This document shows, piece by piece, positions 1 to 6,993 of a DNA stretch of 13,751 bases. The notes beneath the pieces were generated by a model. That model saw only the letters and a program-made list of their open reading frames with translations, did not search any database and was not told the origin of the DNA. The translations under genes and the position numbers were made by a program. Numbering within the stretch: the stretch's first letter is position 1; every line of letters starts with the position of its first letter. Source of the stretch: DATLFQ01 sp035540915 (GTDB lineage: Bacteria > Actinomycetota > Acidimicrobiia > Acidimicrobiales > GCA-2861595); NCBI GenBank assembly GCA_035540915.1, contig DATLFQ010000028.1, forward strand, positions 1 through 13,751. Reading direction: 5' to 3'.

Positions 1-1772
1 GGCCCGGCCGGGCCGGCGCCCGGTGGTGCCGCCGTGGTCGCACCCGCCGGGGCGGGCGGTGCGGAAGTGCCGGCCGGCGGGTCGCCCACGGCCACCGCCA
101 CCCGGGACACCAGCCGCCCGGCCTGGGCCTGGACGGTGGTGCGGCCCGGAGCAACGGCGCGGAGGGTGCCGTGCTCGACGGTGGCCACGCCCGAATCGGT
201 GCTGGACCACGCCAGCCCGGCCAGCACCGCCGGGGGTGCAGGGGTGGCGTCGGCCATCGAGCCACGGGCGCGGAGCGGGAAGCGTTGCCCGGTCGCCAGC
301 TGGACCGCAGGCGGCCCGATCGACAACTCCACCAGCGGCGCCCCCGTCGCCGGCCCGAGCAGGCGGTCCCGTTCGTCGGCCCACGCCCGCAACCGCTCCA
401 CGCCGTCGTCCTGCGGGCGCACCGCCACCTCGTAGGCGACCTCTGCGGTCTCCGCCGGCGCCAGAGGCCCGAGCCGCCATCGCACCGCGAGGGCCGGGTC
501 GACCACCTCGTCGGGCGGCGGCGAAAAGGCGACCCGGTCGACGTGGTCGGCCAGGCTGGCGGGCAGCACCTCGTCCAGCTCGACCGGTACGGCGGTGGTC
601 CCGTCGTTGGTGGCGGTCACCACGCCGCGGAAACGTCCCCCCCCGTCGTCGAGCGACCAGACGCGGGCCACCACCACGCCGGTGTCGAGCCGTACCGGCG
701 CGAACGCGTACCGGCCCCCCGACGGTGCGCGCTCCGTCTCGCCGGGCAGCAGCACGAGCCCGGCCGCCACGAGTCCGACGACGACGGCCAGACCGAGCAC
801 CGCCACGGCCAGGCGCTGGCGGCGCCGGGGCCGGGGCCGGGGCCGAGCGGCCACCGACTCGTCGGCCGGGGCCCGCCCCGCCTGCGCCCGGTGGAGGCGG
901 GTCCCGTCCGCCTCGCCGGGGCGGACGAGGGCGGGGAACGGTGGCCGCCCGGCAACCTCGCGCGCCGCGCCCAGCACCGCCCGGCGGGCGTTGCCGGCGG
1001 TGGGGCGGCGGGCCGGGTCCTTGGCCAGCAGGTCCGACAGCACCGCCCACAGCCCGTCGGGGACGCCGGGCGGCCGCTCGGGCTGGTCCTTCCGGTGGCG
1101 CTGCAGCACCGAAAGGTGCGAGCCGCCCCCGAAGGGCGTCCGACCGAAGAGCAGCTCGTACAGGAGCGTTCCCGTCGCGTACACGTCGGCCGGCGGGCCG
1201 CCGCCTGCGCCGTCGATGACCTCGGGGGCCAGGTAGTCCGGCGTGCCGAGCGGGGCGGTGCGCCGCGTCAGGGCGGGGCCGCCGGCCAGGCCGGCCACTC
1301 GGAAGTCGGTGAGCTGTGCGTGGGGGGGGCCGGGCCCCGTTCGGTCGACCAGCACGTTGCTCGGCTTGACGTCCCGGTGGACGACGCCGGCGGCGTGCAG
1401 TGCGTCGAGCCCGGCGAGGACCTGACCGACGAGGTCCAGGGCCAGGCCCGGCTCCAGGGTCCCGCCGGGCGACTCGGCCAGCACCCGGCGCAGGTCCGAG
1501 CCCGGGACGAGGTCTGTGACCAGCGCCAGCTCACCGCCGTCCACGACGACGTCGCGCACCCGGACCAGGTTGGGGTGGTCCAGGCCCTGAAGGGCGGCCC
1601 GCTCACGGGTGAAGCGGGCCAGCACCTCGTCGTCGGCGGCGAGGTCGGGGCGCAGCAGCTTCACGGCTACCGGCCTCCCGTCAGCAGGGGCGGTCCCCCG
1701 CCAGACCTGTCCCAGGGCGCCACGCCCGATGACGTCGTGCACCTCGTAGCCACCGCTCAAGAGCCTGGCCAT
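1..1772 (-). CDS. Transmembrane serine/threonine protein kinase with extracellular Big2-like domain (3' end cut by window edge)
   Basis: Ser/Thr kinase of the bacterial PknB type, read from an ATG at 1772-1770 and open for 590 codons to the window edge, so the C-terminus is missing. Visible kinase landmarks: glycine loop GRGALGQV (16-23), Lys38 in VAVK, alpha-C Glu57, HRDVKPSN (132-139), APE 182-184 and the DVYATG aspartate at 196. The metal-binding DFG is DFR (156-158). Arg158 is codon CGA, one base from glycine GGA. A basic stretch precedes a single membrane helix (about 321-342). Beyond it lie a CARDB/DUF11-like region and a Big2-like Ig domain (about 500-575), then Pro/Ala-rich sequence. 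No PASTA repeats are seen. The next gene upstream is a paralogue with the same architecture, 45 bases away. The family phosphorylates proteins in response to envelope signals; the ligand is unknown. Activity is uncertain because of DFR, though Lys, Glu, HRD and Asp156 are kept. Confidence 0.88.
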   Translation of the reverse strand, partial: MARLLSGGYEVHDVIGRGALGQVWRGTAPADGRPVAVKLLRPDLAADDEVLARFTRERAALQGLDHPNLVRVRDVVVDGGELALVTDLVPGSDLRRVLAESPGGTLEPGLALDLVGQVLAGLDALHAAGVVHRDVKPSNVLVDRTGPGPPHAQLTDFRVAGLAGGPALTRRTAPLGTPDYLAPEVIDGAGGGPPADVYATGTLLYELLFGRTPFGGGSHLSVLQRHRKDQPERPPGVPDGLWAVLSDLLAKDPARRPTAGNARRAVLGAAREVAGRPPFPALVRPGEADGTRLHRAQAGRAPADESVAARPRPRPRRRQRLAVAVLGLAVVVGLVAAGLVLLPGETERAPSGGRYAFAPVRLDTGVVVARVWSLDDGGGRFRGVVTATNDGTTAVPVELDEVLPASLADHVDRVAFSPPPDEVVDPALAVRWRLGPLAPAETAEVAYEVAVRPQDDGVERLRAWADERDRLLGPATGAPLVELSIGPPAVQLATGQRFPLRARGSMADATPAPPAVLAGLAWSSTDSGVATVEHGTLRAVAPGRTTVQAQAGRLVSRVAVAVGDPPAGTSAPPAPAGATTAAPPGAGPAG

Positions 1773-1780
1773 GGCCGGCC

Positions 1781-1786
1781 ACCGTA
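1781..1786 (-). promoter_or_regulatory. Possible -10 box of the first kinase gene
   Basis: TACGGT on the minus strand fits the actinobacterial -10 pattern TANNNT. It lies 8 bases before the ATG at 1772, giving a leader of about 1 base or none. No clear -35 is seen, and no Shine-Dalgarno sequence precedes the ATG. Confidence 0.35.
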
Positions 1787-1817
1787 GCGTTCCGCAGCGC
1801 CGAACTCCCGTCCGTTC

Positions 1818-4067
1818 TCAGCCGGCCGGCAGCCCCGGGAGCGGCGGGCCCACCACCGTTCCGTCGAGGGCGAAGCCGATGTCCTCCATCCGGCCCAGCC
1901 CTTCGACGGCCAGCTCGAACGGCTCGCGGAACGGTCCCGGCTGGGTCGGCGCCTTCACGGGAAAGGCGAAGGTGCCCGTGGCGCCCGGGGCAACGACGGC
2001 CTCGACCAGGCGGGCCGGCCGCGACGGCGACAGCCAGCCGGGCGCCACCAGCGGGCTGGGCCGGTCGTCGGGCGGCGCGGTGGCGACGACCACCGGGTGG
2101 TCGCCGTCCCGGCACCACGGCGACCGTCCCGTGTTGGCGACCTCGACGACGACCCACGCCGGTTGCGCCGGCGCCAGCGCGGTCAGGTCCACCAGTGCGG
2201 CCCGGTCGGGCCCCGTGAAGATCGACTCGGCCAGGAGCGCCCATTGGTAGGCGGCCAGGTCCGCGCTGCACGAGGGAGCGGGCGGCGGGACCGTGCCGCG
2301 TTCGACGGCTGGGGTGGATGACGGGTCGGCGACCCGGACGGCGATCGTCGAGCGCAACCCGCCGGCCTGGACGACCACCACCTCCTGCCCGGCCCGCCGG
2401 CCGACGAGGGTGGCGCCACGAGGAGCCACCACCGCTTCGTCGGTGGAGGTCACGGCCACACCGGCCAGCACGGCCGGCGTGGCCGGGCTGCCGTCGGCCA
2501 TCGTCCCGCTCAGGTTCAGGCGGAAGGCCCGGCCCGGCGCCACAATGATCTCCGACGGTCGGGCGTCGAGCGCGGCCAGCAGGACCGGTGCGGCGTCGCC
2601 CGTCCGGCCGGCGAGCACGTGTTCCTCCTGCTCGGCCGCCCAGCGCGACATCTGGCGCAGGGTCCGCCGGGAGGCCGGTACCGCCACGTCGTACTCGACC
2701 AGCCGTGATGCCGCCGGCGCCAGCCCCAGGTCGTACTCGGCGACCGCCGGCGCGCCGGCACCCCCGCCGTCGGCCGGCGGGTCGAGTGTCCGGTCGGGCG
2801 GCGGCCGGAAGCGGGCCGCCGCGGTGGTGGCGACGAGGGTCGGCGGCAGCGGCTCGCGGTGGGGACGGCTCACGAACTCGGCGCCGTCGTTGGTCAACGT
2901 GACGCGCACCAGCACCCGGTCGGCGGCGAGCAGCCATGTCCGGGTGACCACCAGGCCGTCGTCCCATCGCACGGGCGTCGCGGCGAAGGTGGCCACGGTG
3001 CCGCCGCCGCCCCGATCCGAGGCCACCGTGACCGCTCCGGCAACGCCGGCCCCCATGAGGGCCGCCACCGCCACGGCGAGGAGCCGCCGGAGCCGACGGT
3101 GCCGGCGCCGCCCGGCGGGGGCGGGTTCGTCCGTGGCCGCCGGGCGCAGCTCGTCCGCAGGAGGCAGGCGGCGCCGGGCCGGGTCGTCGGCCGGCGGCGC
3201 GTCGGGCACGGGGCGCGCCAGCGGGCCGCCCGCCGGCGCGGCTGCCTCCAGGAGCCGGCGACGGGCGTCACGGGCGCCCGCCGGGCGGGCGCCCGGCTCC
3301 TTGGCCAGCAGCGACGCCAGCACGCGCCAGAGCGGCTCGGCGACCCCGGGCAGGCGCGCCGGTGCAGCCGTTGCCTGGCGGTAGAGCACGGCGGCCGGGT
3401 GGCCCCCGGCGAACGGCGTGCGCCCCGCCAGCAGCTCGTAGAGGACCACGCCGGCGGCGTACAGGTCCGCCGCCGGTCCGGGCTGGCCACCGGCGACCAC
3501 CTCGGGGGCCAGGTACTCGGGGCTCCCGGTCGCCACCGGGAGGTCGGTGCCGTCACCGCCGCAGATCGTCGCGATGCCGGTATCGCCGAGCAGGAACCGG
3601 CGGGGCGGCCCGGCGACCACCAGGATGTTCTCCGGCTTGACGTCGCGGTGGACCAGCCCGGCGTCGTGGACGGCGGCCAGGCCGGCGAGGACGTCGGCCA
3701 CCAGGGCCACCGCGTCGGCCGGGGCCAGCGTGCCCTGCTCGCACAGGAGGGCGCGGGCGTCACCGTCGGCCAGGTCCACGACGATGGCCAGCCGGTCGCC
3801 CTCGACCACGAAGTCGACGACGGGCACGACGTTGGGATGGTGGATGCCGGCCAGGACCGAACGCTCCTCGAGGAAGCGGGTGACCACGTCGGGGCGGACG
3901 GACAGCTCCCGGTGGAGCACCTTGACGGCCACCGGTGCCCCGGTGCCCCGTACCGAGCCGCGCCAGACCCGGCCTGTAACCCCGGTGCCGATCGGCTCGA
4001 GCAGCAGGTAGCGACTACCGAGCGGCTCCCCGCGCTGGTCGGCCGCCCTCGGTGCTTCGGCGGGCAT
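1818..4067 (-). CDS. Transmembrane serine/threonine protein kinase with Big2-like and NBR1/FW-like extracellular domains
   Basis: A 749-residue kinase paralogous to the gene downstream. Kinase domain about 20-275: glycine loop GTGVTGRV, Lys49 in VAVK, alpha-C Glu68, HRDVKPEN (140-147), APE 187-189 and Asp201 in DLYAAG. The DFG position reads DTG (162-164), which keeps the metal-binding aspartate. A proline/arginine-rich linker leads to one membrane helix (about 329-349). Outside are a CARDB-like region (about 360-465), a Big2-like domain (about 500-580) and a C-terminal domain (about 600-745). The last has an NTGRSPW tryptophan, SPSRPARL and VAPGATGTF, resembling the bacterial NBR1/FW-type Ig domain also found on cell-wall hydrolases. 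The likely role is envelope sensing coupled to cytoplasmic phosphorylation; substrate and ligand are unknown. The ATG is chosen because a -10-like hexamer lies 7 bases upstream and the kinase domain begins about 20 residues in. Confidence 0.9.
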   Translation of the reverse strand: MPAEAPRAADQRGEPLGSRYLLLEPIGTGVTGRVWRGSVRGTGAPVAVKVLHRELSVRPDVVTRFLEERSVLAGIHHPNVVPVVDFVVEGDRLAIVVDLADGDARALLCEQGTLAPADAVALVADVLAGLAAVHDAGLVHRDVKPENILVVAGPPRRFLLGDTGIATICGGDGTDLPVATGSPEYLAPEVVAGGQPGPAADLYAAGVVLYELLAGRTPFAGGHPAAVLYRQATAAPARLPGVAEPLWRVLASLLAKEPGARPAGARDARRRLLEAAAPAGGPLARPVPDAPPADDPARRRLPPADELRPAATDEPAPAGRRRHRRLRRLLAVAVAALMGAGVAGAVTVASDRGGGGTVATFAATPVRWDDGLVVTRTWLLAADRVLVRVTLTNDGAEFVSRPHREPLPPTLVATTAAARFRPPPDRTLDPPADGGGAGAPAVAEYDLGLAPAASRLVEYDVAVPASRRTLRQMSRWAAEQEEHVLAGRTGDAAPVLLAALDARPSEIIVAPGRAFRLNLSGTMADGSPATPAVLAGVAVTSTDEAVVAPRGATLVGRRAGQEVVVVQAGGLRSTIAVRVADPSSTPAVERGTVPPPAPSCSADLAAYQWALLAESIFTGPDRAALVDLTALAPAQPAWVVVEVANTGRSPWCRDGDHPVVVATAPPDDRPSPLVAPGWLSPSRPARLVEAVVAPGATGTFAFPVKAPTQPGPFREPFELAVEGLGRMEDIGFALDGTVVGPPLPGLPAG

Positions 4068-4074
4068 GGCCGCC

Positions 4075-4080
4075 AGTATC
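4075..4080 (-). promoter_or_regulatory. Possible -10 box of the second kinase gene
   Basis: GATACT on the minus strand resembles TATACT and ends 7 bases before the ATG at 4067, so a transcript from it would be leaderless or nearly so. No Shine-Dalgarno sequence is visible. No -35 was identified. Confidence 0.35.
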
Positions 4081-4098
4081 GCCGCTGCCTGCCGTCCG

Positions 4099-4141
4099 GC
4101 CCCTGCCGACGACGACGTCGCGTGGCGCTGGAGGCAGGGGC
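4099..4141 (-). terminator. Hairpin at the end of the sigR operon
   Basis: A perfect 9-base inverted repeat (GCCCCTGCC and GGCAGGGGC) flanks a 25-base loop that itself contains CGACGTCG. On the minus strand the first arm starts with the final G of the TAG stop of the zincin gene. Its place between that stop and the next gene's start fits a terminator or an mRNA 3'-end stabiliser. There is no U tract, which is common in high-GC actinobacteria. Confidence 0.5.
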
Positions 4142-5208
4142 TAGCCGGCCGCAGCCACGGCCGCCCGCTCCATCCACCGGTCGGGCTCGCGGATCTCGGC
4201 CATGGTCGGCAGCCATTCCGGCCCCTCCCACACCCGCTCCAGCAAGGCCGGCCCCCCGGCGGCCTCGACCGCCTCGATGAAGCGCTCGCCCTGCTCGTAC
4301 TGCTTGAGCTTGGCCTCGAGGCCGACGAGCTGCTGGAGCAGCTTGGCCGGCCCGCGCACCTCGGCCCGCCGTTGGCGCAGCACCCGGCCGAAGCGGGCCG
4401 CGTTGGGGATGCGATCGGCGCCGGCCCGGTCCATGGTGACGTCGCCGTGGCCTTCGAGCAGGCTCATGAGGCCGCCGACCTGCTCCAGCATGGCGCGCTG
4501 CTCGGGGCCCGCCAGCAGCGCGACGAGGCCACCTTCGGCCAGCGGATTGCGGCCCGCCCGCATCTCGTCCACCGCCCGGCGCAGCGCATCGAGGAAGCGC
4601 CGGGGGTCGGGGTCGATGCTGGACAGCGTTCCCTCGACCAGGCCCAGGAAGTGGGGCCGCAACCAGGGGACGCCGGTGAACTGGACGCGGTGGGTCACCT
4701 CGTGGAGGGCCAGCCAGAGCCGGAACTCACGGGGCGGGAAGCCGAACCGCTTCTCCATGGCCAGCACGTTGGGGCCCACGAAGTAGACGATGTCCTGGTC
4801 CTCGGGCCGCTCCTCCTCGACCAGCAGCAGGTCGTACTGGCCCAGGACCCGGCTGGACATCCACCCGAGCATGGTGCCGAGCTGGGCCCCGGTGACCGCC
4901 CGGCTCACCGGGGCGGCCGCGCTGCGGGCCAGCTTCGGCTCCATCTTGTCGGTGAGTGGCCGGAGCAGGCGCTGGAACGAGGCGATGTTGGCGCGGACCC
5001 AGCCGGCGCGGTCGGTCACCCTGGCGCGGGCCGGCCCGGCCAGCGAACGCAGGCCGGTGGCCTCGGCCACCAGCTCCTCGGCCAGGCTGGTCAGCTCGGC
5101 GAAGTCGGGGGCCAGGGAGGCGTAGTGGTAGGACCGGGCCAGCGGCTCCTGACCGGCCACCCGGACGGCGACCTTCTCGGCCAGGTCCCACGAGATGGCC
5201 GAGGCCAT
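4141..5208 (-). CDS. DUF2342-type zincin-like metallopeptidase (coenzyme F420 biosynthesis-associated family)
   Basis: A 355-residue protein that I recognise as DUF2342, a family of predicted zinc hydrolases common in actinobacteria and sometimes named after its co-occurrence with F420 biosynthesis. The zinc motif HEVTH is at 169-173, within a helix following PPREFRLWLA. EGHGD (252-256) is a plausible site for further ligand or structural residues. YFVGPNV (142-148) precedes the active-site helix, and the C-terminal third is helical and charged. No signal peptide or membrane helix is visible, so it is probably cytoplasmic. Its ATG lies 2 bases after the stop of the 45-residue membrane peptide gene, so translation is probably coupled. 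It is the last gene of the sigR operon. Substrate and real peptidase activity are not established for the family as far as I know. Confidence 0.87.
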   Translation of the reverse strand: MASAISWDLAEKVAVRVAGQEPLARSYHYASLAPDFAELTSLAEELVAEATGLRSLAGPARARVTDRAGWVRANIASFQRLLRPLTDKMEPKLARSAAAPVSRAVTGAQLGTMLGWMSSRVLGQYDLLLVEEERPEDQDIVYFVGPNVLAMEKRFGFPPREFRLWLALHEVTHRVQFTGVPWLRPHFLGLVEGTLSSIDPDPRRFLDALRRAVDEMRAGRNPLAEGGLVALLAGPEQRAMLEQVGGLMSLLEGHGDVTMDRAGADRIPNAARFGRVLRQRRAEVRGPAKLLQQLVGLEAKLKQYEQGERFIEAVEAAGGPALLERVWEGPEWLPTMAEIREPDRWMERAAVAAAG

Positions 5209-5210
5209 CG

Positions 5211-5348
5211 CTACTGCTTCGGGTAACGGTTGCTCGTCACCTTCGCCAGGTAGCCGACGACGGTGGCGATGACCATGAGCACGGCGGGAATCAGCACGGC
5301 GATGCCGATCCAGTAGTGCCAGACCCGGGCGGCGACGATGGTGGCCAT
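5211..5348 (-). CDS. Small single-pass membrane protein, 45 residues
   Basis: A 45-residue ORF, ATG at 5348-5346. It has a short polar N-terminus containing ARVWHYW, one hydrophobic segment (about residues 14-36) and a basic C-terminus ending SNRYPKQ. Longer in-frame extension is possible up to 5486, but that part would run antiparallel through the neighbouring Cys/His gene's coding sequence and has no protein-like composition, so the internal ATG is preferred. It lies 22 bases after the Cys/His gene and 2 bases before the zincin gene, so it is almost certainly cotranscribed and may be coupled to the zincin. I do not recognise a named family. It could anchor or regulate the downstream enzyme at the membrane, but that is only inference from position. 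Confidence 0.7.
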   Translation of the reverse strand: MATIVAARVWHYWIGIAVLIPAVLMVIATVVGYLAKVTSNRYPKQ

Positions 5349-5370
5349 GCCGCCGATGGTACCCGCCGGC

Positions 5371-5559
5371 CTACGCGATCTTCCTGCCCCGGGTGCGGGG
5401 GACGGCCATGGGCTCGTGCTCGTAGCAGAACCGACCGCTGTTGTAGATCGACAGCTTGGTGGCGCAGCCGGGCTCCCGGCAGACACGGCCCTTGGCGAAC
5501 GCCCGGGACGGCCGCTCGGTCCCCCGGAACGGCGTGCCCAACACCGCTTGGTCGCTCAT
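5371..5559 (-). CDS. Small Cys/His probable zinc-binding protein, 62 residues
   Basis: A 62-residue protein with C27-X4-C32-X12-C45-X2-H48 (CREPGC ... CYEH), a spacing typical of a small zinc ribbon or treble-clef knuckle. The context TKLSIYN between the cysteine pairs looks conserved rather than random. The ATG at 5559 is preceded by a purine-rich GGAAGAGGG about 10 bases upstream, and the gene starts 18 bases after the rsrA-like stop. The C-terminus is basic (RTRGRK). Similar short Cys-rich proteins occur in actinobacteria without assigned function. Placement in a thiol-redox sigma operon suggests zinc or redox sensing, or a role as adaptor, but this is inference. Confidence 0.78.
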   Translation of the reverse strand: MSDQAVLGTPFRGTERPSRAFAKGRVCREPGCATKLSIYNSGRFCYEHEPMAVPRTRGRKIA

Positions 5560-5577
5560 CGGATCGACACCCTCTTC

Positions 5578-5865
5578 CTACCGTGGGTGCAGACCCCCGA
5601 ACGGTCCGTCGAAGGGGCCGGGGGGCTGCTGGATGGCCTGGAAGATCCGGACCCGCAGCGAGTCGGGCACACGGTCCCGGCAGCGGCGGGCAACCACCTG
5701 GCGCAGCTCGGCCTCGAAGTCGAACGCTTCCAGGCAGTCGCTGCAGTCGTCCAGATGGTGCTGGATCAGGACCCGGCGCTCGTCGTCGAGCTGGCCGTCG
5801 AGGAAGTGGTACAGCCGGACGACGACCTCGTTGCAGTCGTCGGGCCCACCACCTGACAACCCCAC
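5578..5865 (-). CDS. rsrA: RsrA-like zinc anti-sigma factor
   Basis: A 95-residue anti-sigma factor of the ZAS group. H37-X3-C41-X2-C44 is the HXXXCXXC signature, with C11 near the N-terminus and C62 in VVARRC. The length, the C11/H37/C41/C44 layout and the C-terminal VPDSLRVRI match the RsrA (mycothiol-system anti-sigma) family. In Streptomyces coelicolor RsrA holds SigR inactive while zinc-bound and releases it when oxidised to a disulfide. The GTG start at 5865-5863 directly abuts the sigma gene's TGA. It is supported by GAGAGG 6 bases upstream, so translation should be coupled to the sigma factor. Symbol assigned by family and context. Confidence 0.9.
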   Translation of the reverse strand: MGLSGGGPDDCNEVVVRLYHFLDGQLDDERRVLIQHHLDDCSDCLEAFDFEAELRQVVARRCRDRVPDSLRVRIFQAIQQPPGPFDGPFGGLHPR

Positions 5866-6432
5866 TCAGTCCCTCTCACCGACGAGCCGGCGTTCCATGA
5901 ACTCGAACAACCGCTTCTGCAGCCCTCTTCTTCCCCGGTGCAGCCGGCTCATGACGGTCCCGATCGGGACGTCCAGGATGCTGGCGATCTCCTTGTAGGA
6001 GAAGCCCTCCACATCGGCCAGCAGCACCGCCATGCGGAACTGCTCCGGCAGCGACTCCAGCGCCTCCTTGACCTCCTCGTCGGTGATGCGGTCGAGGACC
6101 TCCTCCTCGGCGCTGCGCCCGGCCGACACCGCCTCCAGGCCACCCAGGCGGCGGTAGAGGTACAGCTCCTCGACGTCGTCGACCTCGCTCTCCTCGGGCC
6201 GGCGCTTCTTGGCCCGGTAGCTGTTGATGAACGTGTTCGTCAGGATCCGGTAGAGCCACGCCTTGAGGTTGGTGCCCTCCTGGAACGTGCCGAAGGAGCG
6301 GTACGCCTTCAGGTAGGTCTCCTGCACCAGGTCCTCGGCGTCGGCCGGGTTGCGGGTCATGCGCAGGGCCGCCGAGTAGAGCGAGCCCATGTGCTCCATG
6401 GCCTGGTCCGCGAAGGTGGCCTGCGACGCCAT
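5866..6432 (-). CDS. sigR: SigR/SigH-type ECF RNA polymerase sigma factor
   Basis: A 188-residue ECF sigma factor. Region 2 spans about 7-78 (core ADAEDLVQETYLKAYRSF, then NLKAWLYRILTNTFINSYR). Region 4 spans about 122-175 with the HTH FSYKEIASILDVPIGTVMSRLHRG. The sequence closely matches the SigR/SigH group that directs genes for thioredoxin, mycothiol metabolism and protein quality control under disulfide stress. The following gene is an rsrA-like anti-sigma factor, as usual for this group. The ATG at 6432 is 6 bases from a TAGGGT hexamer, so the mRNA may be leaderless. A GGGAAG motif further upstream could be a SigR-type -35 for autoregulation. Confidence 0.93.
   Translation of the reverse strand: MASQATFADQAMEHMGSLYSAALRMTRNPADAEDLVQETYLKAYRSFGTFQEGTNLKAWLYRILTNTFINSYRAKKRRPEESEVDDVEELYLYRRLGGLEAVSAGRSAEEEVLDRITDEEVKEALESLPEQFRMAVLLADVEGFSYKEIASILDVPIGTVMSRLHRGRRGLQKRLFEFMERRLVGERD
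5872..5877 (-). promoter_or_regulatory. Ribosome binding site deciding the rsrA GTG start
   Basis: GAGAGG on the minus strand lies within the end of the sigma gene, 6 bases before the GTG at 5865. It supports that unusual start over later in-frame starts and places the anti-sigma factor under translational coupling with its sigma factor. Confidence 0.5.
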
Positions 6433-6438
6433 CAGCCG

Positions 6439-6468
6439 ACCCTACCCGCCCGGGGGCGTAGCCTTCCC
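6439..6468 (-). promoter_or_regulatory. Candidate promoter of the sigR operon, possibly autoregulated
   Basis: On the minus strand GGGAAG (6468-6463) is followed 18 bases later by TAGGGT (6444-6439), 6 bases before the sigR ATG. TAGGGT fits TANNNT, implying a leaderless start. The same span can be read as a SigR-like promoter: GGGAAG, 17 bases, then GTA, against a consensus of about GGGAAT and GTT. The match at the -10 is imperfect. Confidence 0.4.
6459..6464 (+). promoter_or_regulatory. Possible -10 box of the PsiE-like gene
   Basis: TAGCCT on the plus strand fits TANNNT and lies 10 bases before the ATG at 6475. It overlaps the candidate sigR -35 on the other strand, so the two divergent promoters would share about 40 bases. 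Confidence 0.3.
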
Positions 6469-6474
6469 GCCTCG

Positions 6475-6993
6475 ATGCCCTCCGACGGCACCACGCGCGA
6501 GCCGCTGGCCCGACCGGCCGACCGCGCCCTGAACGTGGCTGAGAACGCCGTGTACGCGCTGGCCGGCGGCCTCCTGGCGGCCGGCGCCCTGGTCGTCCTG
6601 GCCGCAGCCGCCTACCGCCTCGCCCTGGACCTCGACGACGGCGTCAAGTCGGCCATCACCGAGGCGCTCGACGGCCTGCTCCTGGTGTTCATCCTGCTGG
6701 AGCTGCTGGCCGCAGTTCGGGCGACCATAACGGAGCGCCGGCTCGTGGCCGAGCCCTTCCTGGTGGCCGGCATCATCGCCGCCATCAAGGAGATCATCGT
6801 CTTCGCCCTGGAGGCGCAGGAGGACCGGGGCACCGCGGGGACGGCCTTCGACGACGCCATGACCGCCATCGGCGTGCTGGGGGGCGTCGTGCTCCTGCTG
6901 GCGGTCGCCATGTTCCTGGTGCGGCGCAAGGAGCGCGAGCCCCGGGAGGAGGATCCGCCGCCGGGCACCGCCACCAGTGTCAATACGAGTTGA
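6475..6993 (+). CDS. Phosphate-starvation-inducible PsiE family membrane protein
   Basis: A 172-residue protein with four predicted membrane helices (about 27-48, 64-82, 95-112 and 128-149) and a charged C-terminal tail. The second and third helices, with LLLVFILLELL, ATITERRL and AGIIAAIKEIIVF, are characteristic of the PsiE family. Function is poorly defined; E. coli psiE is induced by phosphate starvation, but there is no visible Pho box here, so that regulation should not be assumed. The open frame extends far upstream, but that part is antisense to sigR. The ATG at 6475 is chosen because protein-like sequence begins there and a -10-like TAGCCT lies 10 bases upstream. Its TGA overlaps the -35 of the next promoter. 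Confidence 0.82.
   Translation: MPSDGTTREPLARPADRALNVAENAVYALAGGLLAAGALVVLAAAAYRLALDLDDGVKSAITEALDGLLLVFILLELLAAVRATITERRLVAEPFLVAGIIAAIKEIIVFALEAQEDRGTAGTAFDDAMTAIGVLGGVVLLLAVAMFLVRRKEREPREEDPPPGTATSVNTS

Noticed and set aside
171..1787. 538-codon plus-strand ORF antisense to the first kinase
   Set aside because: Low-complexity Arg/Gly/Pro/His-rich translation; the opposite strand carries an unmistakable kinase with HRDVKPSN and APE. A product of high GC.
2859..4280. 473-codon plus-strand ORF over the second kinase
   Set aside because: Antisense shadow of a complete kinase; no recognisable domain and an unnatural composition.
4066..5226. 386-codon plus-strand ORF over the zincin gene
   Set aside because: Mirror of the DUF2342 reading frame; the opposite strand has the HEVTH motif and operon context.
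5211..5486. 91-residue version of the small membrane protein
   Set aside because: The extra N-terminal residues are read out of frame over the Cys/His gene and are Ser/Pro/Ala-rich; the internal ATG at 5348 gives a sensible 45-residue protein.
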